A DNA stretch of 52,822 bases from Neptuniibacter sp. UBA6509 (GTDB lineage: Bacteria > Pseudomonadota > Gammaproteobacteria > Pseudomonadales > Balneatricaceae): contig DJLT01000122.1 in assembly GCA_002435145.1 (NCBI GenBank), positions 34,829-87,650 on the forward strand. The letters run 5' to 3'. The notes under the pieces are model-generated. The model was not told where the DNA came from and did no database searches. It saw only the letters and a program-made list of their open reading frames with translations. Made by a program: the position numbers and the translations under genes. Positions 33,209 to 41,806 of the stretch are shown here, piece by piece. The stretch's first letter is position 1. Every line of letters starts with the position of its first letter.

Positions 33209-34288
33209 TTAACGAAGCTGAACGCCTGAAGAAACACCCATTTCACTGCTGATTGCTTTGGTAAAGCTTACGCCTAACTGATCTACAATCTGCTTCCAAG
33301 GCTGCTGCTTAGGTGTGTAATTTTCAACATGTTCAACCTTCACTATCTCTCTGGCAACATAACTGGTACTACCTAAACCATCAATCAAGCCTAGTTCAAC
33401 AGCCTGCTCACCTGTCCAAACCAATCCACTAAACACTCTAGGATCATCTTTGAGTCGATCACCACGACCTAGTTTCACCTGTTCAATGAACTGTTTATGC
33501 GTTGTATTCAGCACTTCCTGCCAAAACTCTTTCTCAGAGCTGTCGCTTGGGGAGTATGGATCTAGGAATGCTTTATGGTCACCCGCAGTATAAAGGCGGC
33601 GCTCAACCCCAACTTTGTCCATCAGATCTACAAACCCAAACCCACCAGCAACAACACCGATAGAGCCAACTAAGCTGGCTTTATCTGCGTAGATAGAATC
33701 TGCCGCCGCAGCGATGTAATAGGCACCCGAAGCTCCGATATCACTTATCACCGCATAAAGTGGCTTTTCAGGATAAAGCGCTCTTAAGCGTTTTATCTCA
33801 TCATAGATATAGCCAGATTGTACAGGGCTACCACCAGGGCTGTTGATTCGCAAGATAACCGCTTTCGCATTAGGTTCTGTGAATGCTTCGCGTAACGCCC
33901 AAACGATAGCATCAGCACTTGCTTCTTCATCCGCACTAATTGGCCCTTTAACTTCAACAACCGCGGTGTGCAGTTCAGGAGTGACTTCAGCTTTAAAGTC
34001 ATTATTCATAACCAGAATACCCATCAAAGCAAAAAGATATCCAAAGGTTAATAGTTTAAAGAAAATTCCCCAGCGGCGGGCGCGACGCTGCTCAACAAAC
34101 ATTCCGCTGAGCATTTTCTCTATAAGCTTCCACTCTTTCTTACTCGCGCTATCTTGTTTAGCATTATCTAACGCATGACCTAATTTACTTTCTGCATCAA
34201 TTGCAGAGGTATTAGTTGAATCTGTTTTACTTTTATCACTGGCCGATGACGCTGGGCCTTCCTCTTCATTCCATGGATTATCTGACAC
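33209..34288 (-). CDS. sppA: signal peptide peptidase SppA, short (S49) type
   Basis: 359-residue membrane-anchored serine protease. A polar cytoplasmic part of about 75 residues is followed by one membrane helix (FFKLLTFGYLFALMGILVM). In the S49 domain the nucleophile serine is in SDIGASGAYYIAAAAD and the lysine region is in YADKASLVGSIGVV. It degrades cleaved signal peptides. The start is GTG at 34288 with AGGAG upstream. It lies 14 bp after the HAD gene. Confidence 0.92.
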   Translation of the reverse strand: MSDNPWNEEEGPASSASDKSKTDSTNTSAIDAESKLGHALDNAKQDSASKKEWKLIEKMLSGMFVEQRRARRWGIFFKLLTFGYLFALMGILVMNNDFKAEVTPELHTAVVEVKGPISADEEASADAIVWALREAFTEPNAKAVILRINSPGGSPVQSGYIYDEIKRLRALYPEKPLYAVISDIGASGAYYIAAAADSIYADKASLVGSIGVVAGGFGFVDLMDKVGVERRLYTAGDHKAFLDPYSPSDSSEKEFWQEVLNTTHKQFIEQVKLGRGDRLKDDPRVFSGLVWTGEQAVELGLIDGLGSTSYVAREIVKVEHVENYTPKQQPWKQIVDQLGVSFTKAISSEMGVSSGVQLR

Positions 34289-34302
34289 ACAAGACTCCTG
34301 TT

Positions 34303-34962
34303 TTAGGCAAATACGCCTTTATTTTCCAACCACTGTTCTAGTTCAGGGAAGTTATGAACCTCCAGAACTGGATCAAAACCTTTTAGCCGATCTAAGTGAT
34401 GCGCACCATAACTAACAGCAACAACATCCATTCCTGCTCGCCTGCCCATATCAAGATCATATTCAGTATCGCCAATCATTAGCGCTTCTGAACGATCTAC
34501 ACCTGTTTCGGCTAATATTTCTTCCAGCATTAGAGGGTCAGGCTTTGAAATAGTTTCATCTGCACAGCGTGAGGTTTCAAAAACATAACCTAAACCCGTT
34601 TGGATAAATGCACGATCTAATCCTCTACGGCTCTTACCTGTCGCAACAGCCATTCTCATGCCTTTTTTATGCATGCTCTCTAGTGAATGTTGGGCACCCG
34701 CGAAAAGTGGCGTAGGTGTCTCATTTACACCTAAGAAATGCTGCCCATACTGAACACGCATACGATCTATTCCATCATCATCAATACCAGGAATCAGGAT
34801 ACGAATAGCTTCAGGCAGACCTAACCCAATAATATTCATGACAGCGCTGTCTGAAGGCACCGGAAGATCACAATCACGCGCAGCAGCTTGCATACTAGAA
34901 ATAATACGGGCAGCTGAATCAATCACGGTTCCATCCCAATCAAAAATCAATAGCTTGTACAT
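34303..34962 (-). CDS. HAD-family phosphatase (phosphoglycolate phosphatase-like)
   Basis: 219 residues. Motif I is FDWDGTVIDS at the N-terminus, motif II is in AVATGKS, and motif III/IV is in SKPDPLM and MIGDTEYDLDMG. Substrate is uncertain. In related genomes this gene sits between rluC and sppA; here no rluC precedes it and nsrR occupies the upstream side. AAAGG stands before the ATG. Confidence 0.9.
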   Translation of the reverse strand: MYKLLIFDWDGTVIDSAARIISSMQAAARDCDLPVPSDSAVMNIIGLGLPEAIRILIPGIDDDGIDRMRVQYGQHFLGVNETPTPLFAGAQHSLESMHKKGMRMAVATGKSRRGLDRAFIQTGLGYVFETSRCADETISKPDPLMLEEILAETGVDRSEALMIGDTEYDLDMGRRAGMDVVAVSYGAHHLDRLKGFDPVLEVHNFPELEQWLENKGVFA

Positions 34963-35086
34963 AAAAACGCCTTTAGGAAAAACCAGTTAATAGGAATACT
35001 CTATATATAGGTATGCACAAAAACTTCAAGCAAAGAGGCTTAACTTATTATTTATTTACACTTTTCTTGCTTTATCGCTCCAGCGT

Positions 35087-35109
35087 AAAGTATATTTTCA
35101 AAACATCTT
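35087..35109. promoter_or_regulatory. probable NsrR box in front of nsrR
   Basis: AAAGTATATTT-T-CAAAACATCTT, an 11-1-11 imperfect dyad. It matches the NsrR consensus (AAGATGYATTT-N-AAATRCATCTT) at about 8 of 11 positions in the left arm and 9 of 11 in the right. It ends 16 bp before the nsrR ATG, as expected for autorepression. Confidence 0.65.
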
Positions 35110-35125
35110 CCAGAAGCCCGGGCCA

Positions 35126-35551
35126 ATGCAATTAAGCCGATTTACAGATTACACTCTACGCGTCCTTTTTTTTGTTGCAACAAATGAGGATCGCTTAGTG
35201 ACCTTAGCAGAGATTGCTGACTACTACGGAATCTCAATAGAGCATCTCCGTAAAGTTGTGCACGCACTCTCTAAATCGGATTATTTGGCAACATACCGTG
35301 GAAAGAATGGCGGTATTAAACTTGCCAGACCCACATCGGATATGAATTTGGCAGATATCGTTGTGCAAGCTGAAGGGGAACAACCTTTGATCAACTGCGG
35401 CCAACAGATGTGCCGCTTAACGGGTTTTTGCTCCCTGCAAGGTGCTTTGGCGGAAGCCCAAAAAGCTTTTACCGATGTTTTGAGGAAGTACACCGTAGAA
35501 GATCTACTTAAAAATCCTAAAATGCGGGCTGAACTACTCAACACCCTTTAA
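35126..35551 (+). CDS. nsrR: Rrf2-family nitric-oxide-responsive repressor NsrR
   Basis: 141 residues. Rrf2 winged helix at the N-terminus (FTDYTLRVLFFVATNEDRLV, EIADYYGISIEHLRKVVHAL, RGKNGGIKLARP). It carries the three cysteines of an NsrR iron-sulfur cluster in NCGQQMCRLTGFC near residues 91-102. NO attack on the cluster releases DNA. The protein aligns with E. coli NsrR to the end. Its regulon here probably includes itself and the hemerythrin and small-gene promoters at 36.26-36.31 kb. Confidence 0.92.
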   Translation: MQLSRFTDYTLRVLFFVATNEDRLVTLAEIADYYGISIEHLRKVVHALSKSDYLATYRGKNGGIKLARPTSDMNLADIVVQAEGEQPLINCGQQMCRLTGFCSLQGALAEAQKAFTDVLRKYTVEDLLKNPKMRAELLNTL

Positions 35552-35592
35552 TACCTCGGCGCTCATCCTATCCATAATTAATGCGCGCTTTT

Positions 35593-35997
35593 TCAATGTA
35601 AAGCAGAGACTGACGCTAAGTCACAATGAGTCTCCAACCACGGAAACAGATCCCGTTCTTCAAACCTTACATGCTTCTTCAGCAGTTCAGCAAACTCACC
35701 CGCAGCGTTCAAGTCATTGCTAGATAACAAATTGCGCATTTTAGTATGATCCGTAATTATGCTGATCGCGAGCATTGACGCTTTTTCAGATACTCCATCA
35801 AGTAAAGGTAACAATTCATTCTCCTCAACCTCAAAATGATCTAATAGATCCTGTTTGTACTGCCCTCTAATCTCCTCCCAGTATTCAAGAGCATCCTTTA
35901 GATCAAACTGATTGAGTGACGATTTAAGTCGATTAGCGACAACCAGCGCAACATGATGGTCATGGCTAAGGGGAATAAGGTGTTCTGAGCGTTTCAT
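35593..35997 (-). CDS. hemerythrin HHE-domain protein
   Basis: 134 residues from ATG 35997, which has AGAGGA at proper spacing; a longer start at 36027 does not. The four-helix di-iron domain is seen from its ligands: HDHH near residue 11, HFEVEE, TDHTKM and HVRFEERDLFPWLE. Such proteins bind or relay iron, O2 or NO. Placement beside nsrR and downstream of a double NsrR box suggests a role in nitrosative stress or iron-sulfur repair, in the manner of RIC/YtfE-like proteins, though it has only the one domain. Confidence 0.85.
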   Translation of the reverse strand: MKRSEHLIPLSHDHHVALVVANRLKSSLNQFDLKDALEYWEEIRGQYKQDLLDHFEVEENELLPLLDGVSEKASMLAISIITDHTKMRNLLSSNDLNAAGEFAELLKKHVRFEERDLFPWLETHCDLASVSALH

Positions 35998-36055
35998 AGT
36001 GTTAATCCTCTGAAAATCTGTAAGCAATCTTTATATTCTTCACACGCCTAAGTAA

Positions 36056-36244
36056 CTATTTATCCAACCTCTCCGCTGCTGACAAGGAGTATTCTTGTAT
36101 TGATGCTACCGCCCTATAATCATCACTGTCACCTTTATAGCCGTCAGTTTTGTGCAGCTCTGACAATGCACTAGACGTAACTTCTATCCATGCTTTGTGC
36201 ATTTCATTAAGTCTGTCCTTACGCTCTTTTGTTGTTTCGTTCAT
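36056..36244 (-). CDS. 62-residue hypothetical protein, first gene before the hemerythrin gene
   Basis: A small, mostly helical, charged protein (TTKERKDRLNEMHKAWIEVT at the N-terminus) with no membrane segment, cysteine or recognised family. It starts 13 bp from the probable NsrR box and precedes the hemerythrin gene by 58 bp on the same strand, so the two are probably co-regulated. The ribosome site is weak. Function unknown. Confidence 0.6.
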   Translation of the reverse strand: MNETTKERKDRLNEMHKAWIEVTSSALSELHKTDGYKGDSDDYRAVASIQEYSLSAAERLDK

Positions 36245-36256
36245 AATTAAAACCGT

Positions 36257-36311
36257 AAAATGTATTTACAAAGCATCTTATATCCTTAATAATGCTTTGT
36301 AAATACATGTT
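36257..36311. promoter_or_regulatory. paired NsrR-like boxes in a divergent promoter
   Basis: Perfect 17-bp inverted repeat: ATGTATTTACAAAGCAT at 36260-36276 and its complement at 36292-36308, with a 15-bp spacer. Each arm is itself an NsrR-like 11-1-11 dyad. The first (36257-36279) is AAAATGTATTT-A-CAAAGCATCTT, 9 of 11 in each arm. The second, read on the minus strand (36289-36311), has one very good arm. They lie between the divergent 62-residue gene and the small membrane protein gene. Confidence 0.7.
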
Positions 36312-36327
36312 AATAGGCGCGATAATC

Positions 36328-36531
36328 ATGGTTATTTGGAGTACGAACGAAAAATTGGTTTTTGTTGCATTGCTATTGATGGTAATACTAAAGCTATGGA
36401 CGGTCTGGCATGTAGCCAATAGATCCAAGGCATCACGCGAAGGCCGGATGATTTTTGTTTGGGGTATAACAGGTATGACTGCTTTTGCTGTTATCGCTAA
36501 AAGCTATGTCAGTTATCAGATGGGAATTTGA
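36328..36531 (+). CDS. 67-residue membrane protein under a probable NsrR site
   Basis: Two hydrophobic helices (VFVALLLMVILKLWTVW and MIFVWGITGMTAFAVIA) joined by a basic loop (NRSKASREGR). ATG 36328 is chosen because the earlier in-frame starts at 36292 and 36307 lie inside the operator repeat; AGGCG stands upstream. No family is recognised. Divergent partner of the 62-residue/hemerythrin unit, so NO-dependent expression is expected from the operator. Confidence 0.6.
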   Translation: MVIWSTNEKLVFVALLLMVILKLWTVWHVANRSKASREGRMIFVWGITGMTAFAVIAKSYVSYQMGI

Positions 36532-36571
36532 ATCTATAGTTAAAATGGCTTTTACACCCACTAACCATAAA

Positions 36572-36961
36572 TTAGCGGGAGCGCCTCCCATCCAAAATTA
36601 AACGATGAGTCTTATGAAGATCTCTGAAAACACGCTTAGATAATTCAATAGAATCAGAAGAAATTGCCTTGCGGCGTTTAAGAATAGTCCCCTGCTCTTT
36701 GAAGTAATAATCAGATTTTTCATCAATACGGGACAAAAAATCAACATTATCCAGTTCACGCCTATCAATTGAACAAGCAATTAAAACGATCTCTTCACCT
36801 TTTTTGCAGTAAAAATGCTTTTCTGCAAATTCGTATAAAAAATCGCCCAAAGATTCAGTAAAGCTAAACGCAGTATTATTATGTCTGATAGGTTTTACGA
36901 TAGAGACCTGCGTTTCCCCTTCAGCTATATGACCAATAAAGTAGCAATCCAACTTATCCAT
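36572..36961 (-). CDS. hypothetical protein
   Basis: 129 residues, soluble, with no signal peptide. It mixes strands at the N-terminus (LDCYFIGHI, QVSIVKPI) with a helical, basic C-terminus (ILKRRKAISSDSIELSKRVF). I recognise no family. It stands alone, convergent with the small membrane protein gene 40 bp away. The 173 bp between it and rraA hold the rraA terminator and no gene that I can support. Confidence 0.6.
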   Translation of the reverse strand: MDKLDCYFIGHIAEGETQVSIVKPIRHNNTAFSFTESLGDFLYEFAEKHFYCKKGEEIVLIACSIDRRELDNVDFLSRIDEKSDYYFKEQGTILKRRKAISSDSIELSKRVFRDLHKTHRLILDGRRSR

Positions 36962-37091
36962 CGACTTACACCCTAATAAGCTTATATATGATAAACCTTA
37001 GCTTATAGAGTGATCATGATAGATTTATTACGCAGCTGCAAAATAAATCGATATCTACCCAGCCGAACGTGATTATAGGCTTCTATATAAC

Positions 37092-37117
37092 AAAAAAGCC
37101 TGCAGATGCAAGCTTTT
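37092..37117 (-). terminator. terminator after rraA
   Basis: AAAAGCTTGCA / TGCAGGCTTTTTT with a 2-nt spacer on the minus strand, 18 bp after the rraA stop. The stem has one mismatch. Confidence 0.75.
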
Positions 37118-37134
37118 CTCACAAAGGAATAGAC

Positions 37135-37626
37135 CTAACCTTCTGACGGCTCAAGCTTTTCTGCTGAAACTAGAACGCCATTATTATCCGCATATACGTA
37201 TTCACCTGAGCGGAAAGTAACACCACCGAAAGTAACATCTAGATTAAGCTCACCAAGGCCTTTCTTCTCGGTTTTCATTGGGTGTGCACCTAATGCTTGT
37301 ACACCGATATTAAGATCAGCGATTGCATTTACATCACGAATACAGCCATAAATAATGATACCTTCCCATCCATTTACAGTCGCCTTCTCTGCAAGCATGT
37401 CGCCAAGCATAGCGCGACGCATAGAAGCGCCACCATCGACAACAAGCACTTTGCCTTTACCAGGCAGTGCAACTTGCTCACGAACGAGTGAATTATCTTC
37501 GAAAGCTTTTAGCGTGACGATCTCACCGCCAAAGCGTTCTTTGCCACCAAAATTACCAAACATTGGTTCGACAACCTGCACTAGGTCAGGAAATTGGTCG
37601 CATAGTTCAGGTAGAAGATCTTCCAC
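37135..37626 (-). CDS. rraA: RraA family protein (RNase E regulator / HMG aldolase fold)
   Basis: 163 residues from GTG 37626, which has AGGAG 6 bp upstream; longer frames begin in sequence unlike the family. It aligns by eye with E. coli RraA (161 residues): [85 protein letters not shown]. In E. coli it inhibits RNase E; relatives are 4-hydroxy-4-methyl-2-oxoglutarate aldolases (the G.....R.D site is present). Confidence 0.9.
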   Translation of the reverse strand: MEDLLPELCDQFPDLVQVVEPMFGNFGGKERFGGEIVTLKAFEDNSLVREQVALPGKGKVLVVDGGASMRRAMLGDMLAEKATVNGWEGIIIYGCIRDVNAIADLNIGVQALGAHPMKTEKKGLGELNLDVTFGGVTFRSGEYVYADNNGVLVSAEKLEPSEG

Positions 37627-37744
37627 GGTTAACTCCTCAATTAGGTTAATGGCACACTTTAGGGTGCTGTCTATCATAAAAGGAGGTATATTCGCTGATT
37701 CATTACGCAATTGCACTACATCTTAGGCAGTAAATTTTAAAGGA

Positions 37745-38458
37745 ATGAATAAAATGTTTTTAAAAGGAGCTAGTTTACCTTTCATTCTACTCATTGGGAG
37801 CACAGTTCTTTTGTCTGCCTGCTCACAAAAAGACCAACTTATTTGCGGACTAAGCAATCCTGATTGTGAAGTACCTTCCCCGCCCAGAGAGCACACAAGA
37901 GTAACAACTCAAAAAGAAACAGCTATAGGTATGGCCTCTTCTAGCACAAAGGCAGATTCCACTCCTTCGATGACATCAACACAAGTGCAGTCGAGCAAAG
38001 CGGTTACAGTTAAGCATGCTGATACAGTTGTTCCCTCACAACCATCTCCTCAGCAACCATCTAATTCGGCTAAACAGCTAACTAAAGTTCAAGTGATAGA
38101 GCATATTAGAAAACCTACAACGGTTGTTCGTACTAAGGTGATTTATAAGCCGCCTGTAGCGCAAACAACGAATAAAGTGCAATCATCCGTTACAGTATCT
38201 AGCCTCACTTCTAATGCGGTTTACACGATTCAGTTAGGTGCTTATAAGAAGATAAGCAGTAGGAAGCATGCGATCAAGCAATTCCCAGATGATTCAGAAC
38301 TACTGTTGTTTACAATGCGTAATGATCTACTTGGCCTATCTTATGGCCAGTATGAAACATTGAGTGAAGCTAAAGCAAAGAGATCATGGTTGTTAGAGCA
38401 AGGTATCACTGATTTTGTTTTTCGGCATTTACCGAGAAATGCGCAGCCACTCAATTAG
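37745..38458 (+). CDS. SPOR-domain lipoprotein
   Basis: 237 residues. A lipoprotein signal with the lipobox LSAC (Cys near residue 26) is followed by a long Ser/Thr/Pro/Gln-rich linker of about 115 residues and a C-terminal SPOR domain (VYTIQLGAYKKISSRKHAI, SYGQYETLSEAKAKRSWL). SPOR domains bind denuded glycans at the division septum. The linker would span the periplasm from an outer- or inner-membrane anchor. Followed by a terminator. The protein is not specifically DamX, DedD or RlpA. Confidence 0.82.
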   Translation: MNKMFLKGASLPFILLIGSTVLLSACSQKDQLICGLSNPDCEVPSPPREHTRVTTQKETAIGMASSSTKADSTPSMTSTQVQSSKAVTVKHADTVVPSQPSPQQPSNSAKQLTKVQVIEHIRKPTTVVRTKVIYKPPVAQTTNKVQSSVTVSSLTSNAVYTIQLGAYKKISSRKHAIKQFPDDSELLLFTMRNDLLGLSYGQYETLSEAKAKRSWLLEQGITDFVFRHLPRNAQPLN

Positions 38459-38486
38459 TTATTAAAAGATTCAGAGTTCTATAAGC

Positions 38487-38516
38487 AAAAAATGCAGCCA
38501 AAGGCTGCATTTTTAT
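38487..38516. terminator. bidirectional terminator between the SPOR gene and ydiJ
   Basis: AAAATGCAGCC-aaa-GGCTGCATTTTT, a perfect stem with A- and T-runs on the two sides, between convergent genes. Confidence 0.92.
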
Positions 38517-38552
38517 TTAAATATTATAATCCAAGGGATTCATACCTAAGCT

Positions 38553-41500
38553 TTAGTTTTTAGCCGACTTTGTTCTCAAGATTCGAAGTAACGTTTGTAC
38601 TGGATGAGGTATTTCCTGTTCATCCATTCTTTTAACCTGACTACGGCATGAGTAACCTGTCGCGACCAACTTATCCTTATTCTCAGGATTATTAATCACC
38701 TCAGACCAACTCAACTGATAGATATTTATTGAGGTTTCAAAGTTCTGTGTTTCATGGCCATAGGTACCAGACATTCCGCAACAGCCAACAGCCTGAATAT
38801 CAAGCGTTTGCCCCATCATCTTATAGATATCCTGCCAAAGGCGGATAGAAGGCGCGGCAGAGGTTTTCTCGGTACAGTGCGCAAGAAGCTTAAACTCACC
38901 GCTCAATGTATTAGCCATTTTATACGCTTCTAATTTAGGCTTCTGAGTGACCAACCACTCTTGCAAAAGCTGCACTTTCGGTAGGTCTTTATCTGGGATC
39001 ACATAGCCGTATTCTTGGCGATAAGTGAGTGTCATTGATGGATCAATACCAATGAGAGGCACACCAGTATTATCTAATGCTTTGAGCATAGCGCCATTGG
39101 ATTCTGCGGCTTTTTGAAAAATTTTCATAAAACCATGAACGTGCAAAGGCTTACCATTAGGTTTAAACGGAGCCATTAGAACATAACAGCCAATACCTGT
39201 TAGGAGATCCACAAGATCTAAAACAAGCTGGGTTTCAAAATAACTCGTAAACGCATCTTGAACGATAATGACCGCGTTTTCTCTGTCTTCCGGGCGTAAG
39301 CTTTCAATAAGTTTCGGAGTCGCGAAAGCAACACCACGTGCCTTCATCCCTGAGATCAAGCTATTAGTGCAGATCGTAGGGCTATCGACCATACCTACAT
39401 GTTTTCGGAAGATCCCTTTAAGTGCACGGTTTTTCATCGCCCAGTTATAAGGCGCAGGGAACTTAGATAACCAAGGGATCATATATTCAAGGCTACCTAC
39501 CATGTAATCTTTAGCTGGACGCAGATAGCGCCCGTAATAGACCTCTAAAAAGCGCGCTCTAAAATCTGGTACATTCACTTTGATTGGGCACTGACCGACA
39601 CAAGATTTACAAGCTAAGCACGCCATCATGGATTCATGCACTTCATCAGAGAAGTCGTAATCCTCACCCTTGCGTTTCGCCAGTGTATTTTTAATACGAC
39701 TCGGCAATGTCATAAGGAAGGAGCTGTTTTTAACCTTACGTGATTCTTCTTTAAGGTTTGTGCCCGTTTTTTCAACCAAACGTAGCCATTCACGAATCAA
39801 TGAAGAGCGGCCTTTAGGAGAGTGAATACGCTGGCGTGTACCTTTCCAAGATGGGCACATCGCATCGTTAGGATCATAGTTAAAGCATGCTCCGTTACCG
39901 TTACAGAACATTGCGGAATCATACTCTTCACGAACCTCACCACTGATCTGGCGATCAAACTGGCCGCGTGTAGGCACTTGGTCGATTTTAAGCAGTTCGG
40001 CTCCATCAATGGCTGGAGTGGCGATCTTGCCCGGATTCATCTGATTACGCGGGTCAAAACCAGCTTTAATCTTTTGTAGTTGCGGATAGAGCTCACCAAA
40101 GAATTCAGGGGAGTATTCTGAACGAACCCCTTTACCGTGTTCGCCCCATAATAAACCATTATATTTAACCGTGAGCGCTACAACCTGATCAGTGACTTCA
40201 CGTATCAATGACTCCTGGACAGTATCTTTCATATCGACTGCAGGTCTAACATGAAGTACACCAGCATCCACATGACCAAACATGCCGTAAGCCAGCCCAC
40301 GATCATCCAGTACCTTACGGAACTCCATAATAAAGTCCGCTAGGTTTTCAGGCGGTACTGCGGTGTCCTCAACAAATGGGATTGGACGCTCTTGCCCCTT
40401 CGCGTTACCTAATAGCCCAACTGCTTTTTTACGCATCGCCCAGACTTTACCGATCTCGGCACTGCCATAGACAACGGAGAAACCAAAGCTTTTACCTGCT
40501 TGCCCTGCTACGGCTTTTAAATGTGCTTCTAGCTTCTCCACATCGGCTTTAAGGGCTTGCTCATCATCAGATGTGTATTCGACAAGGTTAATACCTTGGA
40601 TCTCAGCTTCACCCGCTTCGCTGGGGAAATAAGCGCTGACCGTATCCCAAATAATGTCTCCCATTGCTAAATTAAGTACTTTAGAATCAATGGTTTCTAT
40701 CGATGTTGGGTTCCACTCCATTAAGTCTGTTGCATCACGCAGGGAAGACTCGAAGCTATCGTATTTAATGTTAACTAATGCAGCAAATTTTGGGATAGGG
40801 AGTACATTTAATTTCGCTTCCGTTATAAACGCTAACGAGCCCTCTCCCCCGCATAAAACTGAATTTAGATTGAATTGACCGTTCTCATCCCGGATATGGG
40901 CAAGATCGTAACCGGTTAAACAGCGGTTGAGTTTAGGGAACTTTTGATCAATCAGATCTTTATTTTCAGTAAAAACGTTATCGACTAAACGGTGTACTTC
41001 ACCGATACGGTCTTCACGCTGTTTGATCTCAGCCAGCTCATCATCACTGAGAGGCTTTGAACACCATTGCTCACCGCCAAGAAGAACAGAGTTCAGCTCT
41101 AAAACGTGGTCACGGGTTTTTCCATACATAACAGAGCCCTGACCGCTGGCATCGGTATTGATCATTCCGCCAACAGTCGCTCGGTTACTGGTAGAAAGCT
41201 CTGGTGCAAAGAACAGTCCATACGGCTTTAACGCACGATTAAGCTGATCTTTAACAACGCCGGATTGTACACGCACCCAGCGTTCCTCTTCGTTTATCTC
41301 CAGCACGGTATTCATATGCTTAGATACGTCAACGATCAAACCATCAGTTAAAGATTGACCATTTGTTCCTGTACCGCCTCCGCGCGCGCTGAGCTTCACT
41401 TCAGCAAAACGGCTTTCGTCAGCCAAGGTTGAGATAAGTACAAGATCTTCTGCGCTGCGAGGATATAACACGCCCTGAGGCAACATCTGATAAATACTAT

Positions 41501-41633
41501 TATCTGTAGATAATACAATCCGATTGGCATAGTCGGGGTTTAGATCCCCCATAAAGCCTTTCAGCTTTAATGCGTCGATGAAATCTAGATATAGGGCTTC
41601 AGTTGTTTCGACTTGTGAAAGACGAGGGATCAT
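38553..41633 (-). CDS. ydiJ: FAD/Fe-S D-2-hydroxyglutarate dehydrogenase, YdiJ family
   Basis: 1026 residues, matching YdiJ (about 1018). An FAD-binding oxidase_4 domain occupies about 45-290 (LSARGGGTGTNGQSL; ATVGGMINTDASGQG), followed by its C-terminal oxidase part with GEHGKGVRSE. Cysteine clusters are at 577-593 (CNGNGACF...MCP) and 672-682 (CLACKSCVGQCP), and a CCG-type domain near 950 has GCCGMSGTYG. YdiJ oxidises D-2-hydroxyglutarate and passes electrons to the respiratory chain. It is divergent from a LysR gene 173 bp away, its likely regulator. Confidence 0.93.
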   Translation of the reverse strand: MIPRLSQVETTEALYLDFIDALKLKGFMGDLNPDYANRIVLSTDNSIYQMLPQGVLYPRSAEDLVLISTLADESRFAEVKLSARGGGTGTNGQSLTDGLIVDVSKHMNTVLEINEEERWVRVQSGVVKDQLNRALKPYGLFFAPELSTSNRATVGGMINTDASGQGSVMYGKTRDHVLELNSVLLGGEQWCSKPLSDDELAEIKQREDRIGEVHRLVDNVFTENKDLIDQKFPKLNRCLTGYDLAHIRDENGQFNLNSVLCGGEGSLAFITEAKLNVLPIPKFAALVNIKYDSFESSLRDATDLMEWNPTSIETIDSKVLNLAMGDIIWDTVSAYFPSEAGEAEIQGINLVEYTSDDEQALKADVEKLEAHLKAVAGQAGKSFGFSVVYGSAEIGKVWAMRKKAVGLLGNAKGQERPIPFVEDTAVPPENLADFIMEFRKVLDDRGLAYGMFGHVDAGVLHVRPAVDMKDTVQESLIREVTDQVVALTVKYNGLLWGEHGKGVRSEYSPEFFGELYPQLQKIKAGFDPRNQMNPGKIATPAIDGAELLKIDQVPTRGQFDRQISGEVREEYDSAMFCNGNGACFNYDPNDAMCPSWKGTRQRIHSPKGRSSLIREWLRLVEKTGTNLKEESRKVKNSSFLMTLPSRIKNTLAKRKGEDYDFSDEVHESMMACLACKSCVGQCPIKVNVPDFRARFLEVYYGRYLRPAKDYMVGSLEYMIPWLSKFPAPYNWAMKNRALKGIFRKHVGMVDSPTICTNSLISGMKARGVAFATPKLIESLRPEDRENAVIIVQDAFTSYFETQLVLDLVDLLTGIGCYVLMAPFKPNGKPLHVHGFMKIFQKAAESNGAMLKALDNTGVPLIGIDPSMTLTYRQEYGYVIPDKDLPKVQLLQEWLVTQKPKLEAYKMANTLSGEFKLLAHCTEKTSAAPSIRLWQDIYKMMGQTLDIQAVGCCGMSGTYGHETQNFETSINIYQLSWSEVINNPENKDKLVATGYSCRSQVKRMDEQEIPHPVQTLLRILRTKSAKN

Positions 41634-41687
41634 CAGGGTTACCTCAGTGCTATGATTACTATATCGTGGTGCTGCTATATCGCGGGG

Positions 41688-41707
41688 CTGATTAGCTCAA
41701 CAATCAG
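41688..41707. promoter_or_regulatory. inverted repeat in the ydiJ-lysR intergenic region
   Basis: CTGATT-N8-AATCAG, and just upstream a direct repeat CTATATCG twice (around 41660-41683). These lie between divergent ydiJ and the LysR gene, where a LysR operator is expected. Assignment is by position only. Confidence 0.4.
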
Positions 41708-41806
41708 ACTGATCCGCTAGCATTGCTCAAATTTGTCATCTGTGGCGCTATGATGCAGAATTGTTATTTATCAATCAAACGATAAAATTCAATTAATTAA
41801 TCGAAT

